From Clostridia bacterium (lineage in GTDB: Bacteria > Bacillota > Clostridia > Christensenellales > Pumilibacteraceae): a stretch of DNA of 64,000 nucleotides. Position numbers and translations under genes: made by a program. The stretch is from NCBI GenBank assembly GCA_017623435.1, contig JAGAPD010000013.1:1-64000 (forward strand), read 5' to 3'. Position 1 is the stretch's first letter. Each line of letters opens with the position of its first letter. The notes under the pieces are model-generated. The model was given only the letters and a program-made list of their open reading frames with translations. It ran no database searches and had not been told where the DNA came from. Of the stretch, positions 59,941 through 64,000 are shown in pieces.

Positions 59941-60538
59941 AAGGATTGTTTTCCTTTTCAAAATAAAGTGAAGTGCTTTGTCCGTGACCGGGATAAACTT
60001 CGTAATCTTTTTTAAGCGCGAAAAGCTTTTGAAGTGACGCGCGAAGTTTTGCCACACTTCCGCCCGGGAAATCCGTTCTTCCTACCGAAAGATAAAACAG
60101 CGTGTCGCCCGAAATAATCGTGTCACCCACGATATAACAAACGCTGCCTTCGCTGTGACCGGGCGTGTGCATAACGGTAAAATCAATACCGCAAATCTGA
60201 TAAGATTTTCCGTCCTCAACGAAAACGTCCACGCTGAACGCATTAAACTGTCGTCCACAATACACCGCTAAGTTTTCGTGAGAATTTAGCATACGCACGT
60301 CACCACGGTGCATATAAACGGTTGCGCCTTTTTCTTGCAAAAATTTAACGCCGTTACTGTGGTCAAAGTGCGCGTGCGTAAGTAAAACCGCCTGCGCTTT
60401 TAGTCCGTTTTCACTTAAAAATTGCTGTATACTTTGCTCGTCGTCTCCGGGATCAACGACGATACAACCGCATCCGTTTTCAGTTAAAAAATAGGTGTTT
60501 ACGCCTAACGCGCCTATTTCAATACGTTTTATCGTCAT
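59933..60538 (-). CDS. MBL-fold hydrolase, glyoxalase II-like
   Basis: This 201-residue protein has the metal motif THAHFDHSNGV (HxHxDH), later ligands in HTPGHSEGSV and SGDTLFYLSVGRTDFPGG, and a final His in YPGHGQST. The pattern is that of YqgX/GloB-like hydroxyacylglutathione hydrolases, probably acting on thioesters. The ATG at 60538 lies two bases after the rel stop; a TTG two codons earlier would overlap rel. It sits between rel and hemZ in one operon. Confidence 0.88.
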   Translation of the reverse strand: MTIKRIEIGALGVNTYFLTENGCGCIVVDPGDDEQSIQQFLSENGLKAQAVLLTHAHFDHSNGVKFLQEKGATVYMHRGDVRMLNSHENLAVYCGRQFNAFSVDVFVEDGKSYQICGIDFTVMHTPGHSEGSVCYIVGDTIISGDTLFYLSVGRTDFPGGSVAKLRASLQKLFALKKDYEVYPGHGQSTSLYFEKENNPYA

Positions 60539-60540
60539 AA

Positions 60541-62679
60541 TCAACTTTGGCTACTTCTAAACACTTTTTCCACATCAGGAAGCGCTCCAATCTTATTTAT
60601 GAGCGTATCAAATTCATCCATACTGTTTACGTTTACGGACAAATTGATAATAGCGTTACCCGTTTTATCCACTCTCGCGTTAAGATTCGTTATAGTGAGC
60701 TTCAGCTCGCTTATCATCATAGTAATTTTAGCGAGAAGGCCGTTAGCGTTCTTCGCCTCAATCTGCATTGCAACCGAGAAAGGCGACGCACTCTCTTCCG
60801 CCCAATGCGCCTCGATAAGACGGAAATCTTCGACGTTTTTAAGGTTAGGACAGGACTTTCTGTGGATTGCAATACCACGGCCACGCGAGATAAATCCTAC
60901 GATTTCGTCGCCGGGAACGGGGCTACAGCACTTTGACATTCTGACCAAAAGGTCGTCGTGGCCCTTTACGATTACGCCGTTAGAAGAAAGTGTGTTGCGG
61001 TGCGAGGCAACCCTTGCAGGCTGTTTTGCGCGCTCCTCTTTCTTGTAAAAGTCGATAAGTTTTGATAAAATCTGATTTACGGTAAATCCGCCGTAGCCAA
61101 CTGATGCGTACAGGTCGTCAAGCGACGAGATGGAATATCTTTGCATAATCACGTCCAGCCACTTGGGTACCATAAGGTTTCCAAGCACGTAACCGCGGAT
61201 TTTTGCCTCTTTTTCCATCATTTCACGGCCACGCTTGATGTTTTCTTCTTTAAGCTCCTTCTTAAAGAACGCCTTGATTTTAGCCTTTGCCTGCGTTGTT
61301 TTTACAAAACGCAACCAGTCACGGCTCGGTCCTTTTGAGGTGGACGAGGTGATAATTTCAACGTAGTCCCCCGTACAGAGCTTAGTTTCAAGCGGTACGA
61401 TTTTGTTATTGATTTTTGCGCCGACGCACTTATTACCGATTGCGGTGTGCACGTAGTACGCAAAATCGACGGGATTAGAGCCTTCAGGTAGCGTTACGAC
61501 GTCACCTTTTGGCGTAAAAATGAATACCTGACCGCTATAAAGGTCAAATTTAAGCGATTCGTAGAATTCCTGAGGGCTGGAAGTTTCGTTGCTTTGAACG
61601 TCCATAACTCCGCGTAGCCATTCAAGCTTTTCGTCAAGTTCGTTGACCTCTCCTCGCTTTTCTTTATATTTCCAATGCGCCGCGATACCGTATTCGGCAA
61701 TCTTGTGCATTTCGTAAGTTCTGATCTGAATTTCAAAAGGCATACCGTAAGTCGTCATAACGGTGGTATGCAACGATTGATAGTTGTTGGGTTTAGGTAC
61801 TGCGATATAGTCCTTGAATCTGCCCGGAATGGGCTTCCAGAGGGTATGAATCATACCCAAAACCTCATAGCAGTCCTTAACGTTTTCAACGATAACGCGT
61901 ACCGCGGTCAAATCGTAGATTTGGTCGAAGGTACGGTTATTATTCTTCATTTTCTTGTAAATGCTATAAAAATGCTTAGGACGTCCACTAACTTCACCTT
62001 TAACGTTAAGCTCCTCTAATAGCGAAGTAAGGCGTACGCAAATGCGGTTTACAAGCTCTTGACGCTCCTTTCTCTTTAATGCAATTTCACCTACGAGTTT
62101 ATCGTAAATTTCAGGTTCAAGAACCTTTAAGCACAAATCCTCAAGCTCACATTTAAGGTAACTAAGACCTAAACGCGACGCAAGGGGCGCAAAAATTTCA
62201 AGCGTCTCGCGCGCCATAGCCATTTGTCGCTCGTGACTGATGGATGAAATTGTGCGCATATTGTGCAGGCGGTCAGCAAGCTTTATGATAATTACGCGGA
62301 TATCTTTTGCCATCGCAAAGAACATTCGTCTGAAATTCTCCGCTTGCTCCTCCTCTTTGGACTTAAACGCGATTTTGTCAAGCTTGGTAACGCCCGCAAC
62401 GAGCTCGGCAACCTCGTTACCAAACAAATTTTCAATATCAGATTCGGTGGCGTTAGTATCTTCCACGCAGTCGTGAAGTAACGCCGCCGCCAAGGTACTG
62501 CTGTCAAGTCCTAAATCAAAAAGGATGCTGGCAACGGCAACGGGGTGCGTAAAATACGGCTCGCCAGAATCACGCTTTTGGTCGCCGTGCATTTTTTCAG
62601 CGAAATCCCAAGCGCGAATTACCAAATCTGCTTGCGTACTGTTAAACACGCGCAAGATTTTTTCCTTAAACTGCAACAT
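60541..62679 (-). CDS. rel: bifunctional (p)ppGpp synthetase/hydrolase Rel
   Basis: This 712-residue stringent-response enzyme has an HD hydrolase domain (LLHDCVEDTNATE near residue 70), a synthetase domain (YDLTAVRVIVENVKDCYEVLG, VPKPNNYQSLHTTV), TGS (IFTPKGDVVTLPEGSNPVDF), a zinc-finger region (SKCCSPVPGDEIVGFI) and a C-terminal ACT domain. All key parts are intact. Its start overlaps the recJ stop by one base, and the MBL gene follows. Confidence 0.97.
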   Translation of the reverse strand: MLQFKEKILRVFNSTQADLVIRAWDFAEKMHGDQKRDSGEPYFTHPVAVASILFDLGLDSSTLAAALLHDCVEDTNATESDIENLFGNEVAELVAGVTKLDKIAFKSKEEEQAENFRRMFFAMAKDIRVIIIKLADRLHNMRTISSISHERQMAMARETLEIFAPLASRLGLSYLKCELEDLCLKVLEPEIYDKLVGEIALKRKERQELVNRICVRLTSLLEELNVKGEVSGRPKHFYSIYKKMKNNNRTFDQIYDLTAVRVIVENVKDCYEVLGMIHTLWKPIPGRFKDYIAVPKPNNYQSLHTTVMTTYGMPFEIQIRTYEMHKIAEYGIAAHWKYKEKRGEVNELDEKLEWLRGVMDVQSNETSSPQEFYESLKFDLYSGQVFIFTPKGDVVTLPEGSNPVDFAYYVHTAIGNKCVGAKINNKIVPLETKLCTGDYVEIITSSTSKGPSRDWLRFVKTTQAKAKIKAFFKKELKEENIKRGREMMEKEAKIRGYVLGNLMVPKWLDVIMQRYSISSLDDLYASVGYGGFTVNQILSKLIDFYKKEERAKQPARVASHRNTLSSNGVIVKGHDDLLVRMSKCCSPVPGDEIVGFISRGRGIAIHRKSCPNLKNVEDFRLIEAHWAEESASPFSVAMQIEAKNANGLLAKITMMISELKLTITNLNARVDKTGNAIINLSVNVNSMDEFDTLINKIGALPDVEKVFRSSQS

Positions 62680-64000
62680 CAGCCGTTGGTCTTCTCCTTT
62701 ACAAGATTATATATTTTTGATTTAGTCAAATCCGCCCTTACGCCTCTGTTTACGCTGATGCGGAAGGGGGTATCGCTTACACTAATAATTCCAAGCTCTT
62801 CAAAAACGCTTATACAAAAAACAAACTGATTTAAGCTTATATCGTTAGTCTTAGCCAAGTGCTTAAATAACGCTATCTGACTGGCAACCTGCGCGTTTTG
62901 CGCGGAGCGAATAAGCTCGAAATACTTAGCGAATACGTCACGGTCAGTAGATACCTCATACTTTTCACTAAACTGCTCAGGAACGAAGATTTCCGCTTTA
63001 GTCAACCTATTTAGGTGAGAAATTACACCGTTATTAAGCGGAGCATCCAGGAAAATAATACGGTTATAGTTTGCAAACGATAAATTATTTTCCATTACGG
63101 GAGCGACGATAATTCGGGTAAAGTTACCCTTAGTAGTTGCGTACATATACTCGCTAAACATAGGACGAGAATGTAAAGAAATAAACTTTTCGTAGCTTTC
63201 TCTACTCCCTGCCACGATTAGCGTTCCGTACTGATTAAGCGTAATATTTTCAATATCCTCTTCTTTGTATACCGTATAACGCGCGGAAGAAGAAGGTATA
63301 TATTTGAGCAATCCGTAGAAGTAACTTTGAGTAGCCATATCGTTAATATAAAGGTTTTCGGGCGAGCAAGCGCGAATAATACCCTTTACCTGTTTTCCAC
63401 CGTAACTACTCGTTTGAAGCTCGGTAACTATAGTCTTTTTTCCCGGGGCTAAAAACTGATAAGCAAGCTTAGAATAATTGAACGCAAACAGCTGGAATCC
63501 GGAATCAAGCATAACTGAAATATGGCTTTGATTGTTCTTGCAGGGCGAAATTTTTGCCTCGTTAAGCGTTATCTTAAATAATGGCTTTACGTTTCCGTTA
63601 CCCGTCGGCTCAAGCAAATCAAGCGACTGAACGAAATCGTAAGTCACGTCACTCACTTCTATTTCCATATCGTAACGGCATTGCGGTAAAAATAATTCGT
63701 CGTCGTATTTTTTAAGGAATTCGTTTACTTTTACCTTGAATTGAGAAATTTTATCGGGCAAAATCGAAAATCCTGCCGCTTGTGAGTGACCGCCAAACTC
63801 AACGAGCGTATCACGGCAATATGAAAGAAGCTCGTGTACGTTGATTCCGTCAACGCTACGACAAGTGCCCTTATAGGTATCGCCAGACTTAACCAAAATA
63901 AAGGACGGGCGGTTATAGTCGCCTGCAAGACGCGCCGCAACTATGCCAGTAATACCCTTTTCCCAATCGGGATGGCTTAAAATGATAGCACGGTTGTTAA
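62679..64000 (-). CDS. recJ: single-stranded-DNA exonuclease RecJ, C-terminal part
   Basis: The frame is open to the window edge, so the N-terminal DHH domain lies outside. The visible 440 residues begin in the DHH/DHHA1 region (RAIILSHPDWEKGITGIVAARL, FGGHSQAAGFSI) and continue through an OB-like domain and a Firmicutes-type C-terminal extension ending SKIYNLVKEKTNG. RecJ degrades 5' ends of single-stranded DNA in recombination and repair. It is followed by rel, as in many Firmicutes. Confidence 0.92.
   Translation of the reverse strand, partial: NNRAIILSHPDWEKGITGIVAARLAGDYNRPSFILVKSGDTYKGTCRSVDGINVHELLSYCRDTLVEFGGHSQAAGFSILPDKISQFKVKVNEFLKKYDDELFLPQCRYDMEIEVSDVTYDFVQSLDLLEPTGNGNVKPLFKITLNEAKISPCKNNQSHISVMLDSGFQLFAFNYSKLAYQFLAPGKKTIVTELQTSSYGGKQVKGIIRACSPENLYINDMATQSYFYGLLKYIPSSSARYTVYKEEDIENITLNQYGTLIVAGSRESYEKFISLHSRPMFSEYMYATTKGNFTRIIVAPVMENNLSFANYNRIIFLDAPLNNGVISHLNRLTKAEIFVPEQFSEKYEVSTDRDVFAKYFELIRSAQNAQVASQIALFKHLAKTNDISLNQFVFCISVFEELGIISVSDTPFRISVNRGVRADLTKSKIYNLVKEKTNG

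Noticed and set aside
59941..60057. Upstream extension of hemZ
   Set aside because: The extra 39 codons overlap the MBL gene out of frame, whereas the ATG at 59940 gives the usual HemZ start and a typical short overlap.

Overview
This window is a low-GC Gram-positive chromosome segment from an endospore-forming member of the Clostridia. The evidence is a spoIIA operon (spoIIAA-spoIIAB-sigF), spoVAC-spoVAD-spoVAE, yunB, a ylxY-like gene, a T-box leader on pheST, and a gene order (rpsO-pnp-ylxY-M16 peptidase-ftsK/spoIIIE ... pgsA-recA-rny and miaB-mutS-mutL-miaA) like the corresponding Bacillus/Clostridium block. Several genes start with TTG or GTG. An uncultured gut lineage is my guess; the genus cannot be read from this sequence.

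Layout. 1-464: five tRNA genes on the minus strand (Ile2/Met-CAT twice, Phe, Asp, Pro) behind one promoter. 708-4904: sporulation genes. 4910-8619: T-box plus pheS-pheT. 8619-16166: U32 peptidase-family protein, mutS2, a DUF6106-like membrane protein, cysteine desulfurase and thiI, met head-on by a class A penicillin-binding protein (PBP) gene. 18229-26181: miaB-mutS-mutL-miaA-ynbB. 26182-27643: a 336-base gap with hairpins and a dif-like sequence, then a tyrosine recombinase. 27665-31380: WG-repeat-like lipoprotein, YgjP-like metalloprotease and a membrane-anchored PadR-type regulator. 31436-35438: three oxidoreductase genes (one frameshifted) divergent from an AraC regulator. 35456-37638: TVP38-like membrane protein, rnhA, proC. 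37702-38265: tRNA-Trp followed by a tandem array of structured repeats. 38273-45090: DUF2310 protein, an unknown protein, an MBL-fold hydrolase, a UroD-like protein, manA and a GH36 alpha-galactosidase. 45152-58410: rny, recA, pgsA, rimO, an orphan FtsK gamma-domain gene, ftsK, M16 peptidase, ylxY, pnp, rpsO. 58510-64000: hemZ, MBL hydrolase, rel and the 3' part of recJ.

Most genes left of about 27.6 kb are on the plus strand and most right of about 31.4 kb are on the minus strand. Genes therefore point inward, as expected around a replication terminus, and the dif-like sequence at 26346 lies close to this switch.

The least expected signals are as follows. (1) Three tandem units of 139-157 bases follow tRNA-Trp. 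Each holds an intrinsic terminator and then a multi-hairpin domain closed by a covarying outer stem, and the first unit ends in a copy of the tRNA 3' end. (2) A dispersed palindrome, AGTACTATG-N5-CATAGTACT, occurs six times inside genes and between them. (3) A free-standing FtsK gamma domain sits directly behind ftsK. (4) A PadR DNA-binding domain is fused to a four-helix membrane domain. (5) The PBP C-terminus is encoded through the thiI terminator and the antisense of thiI.
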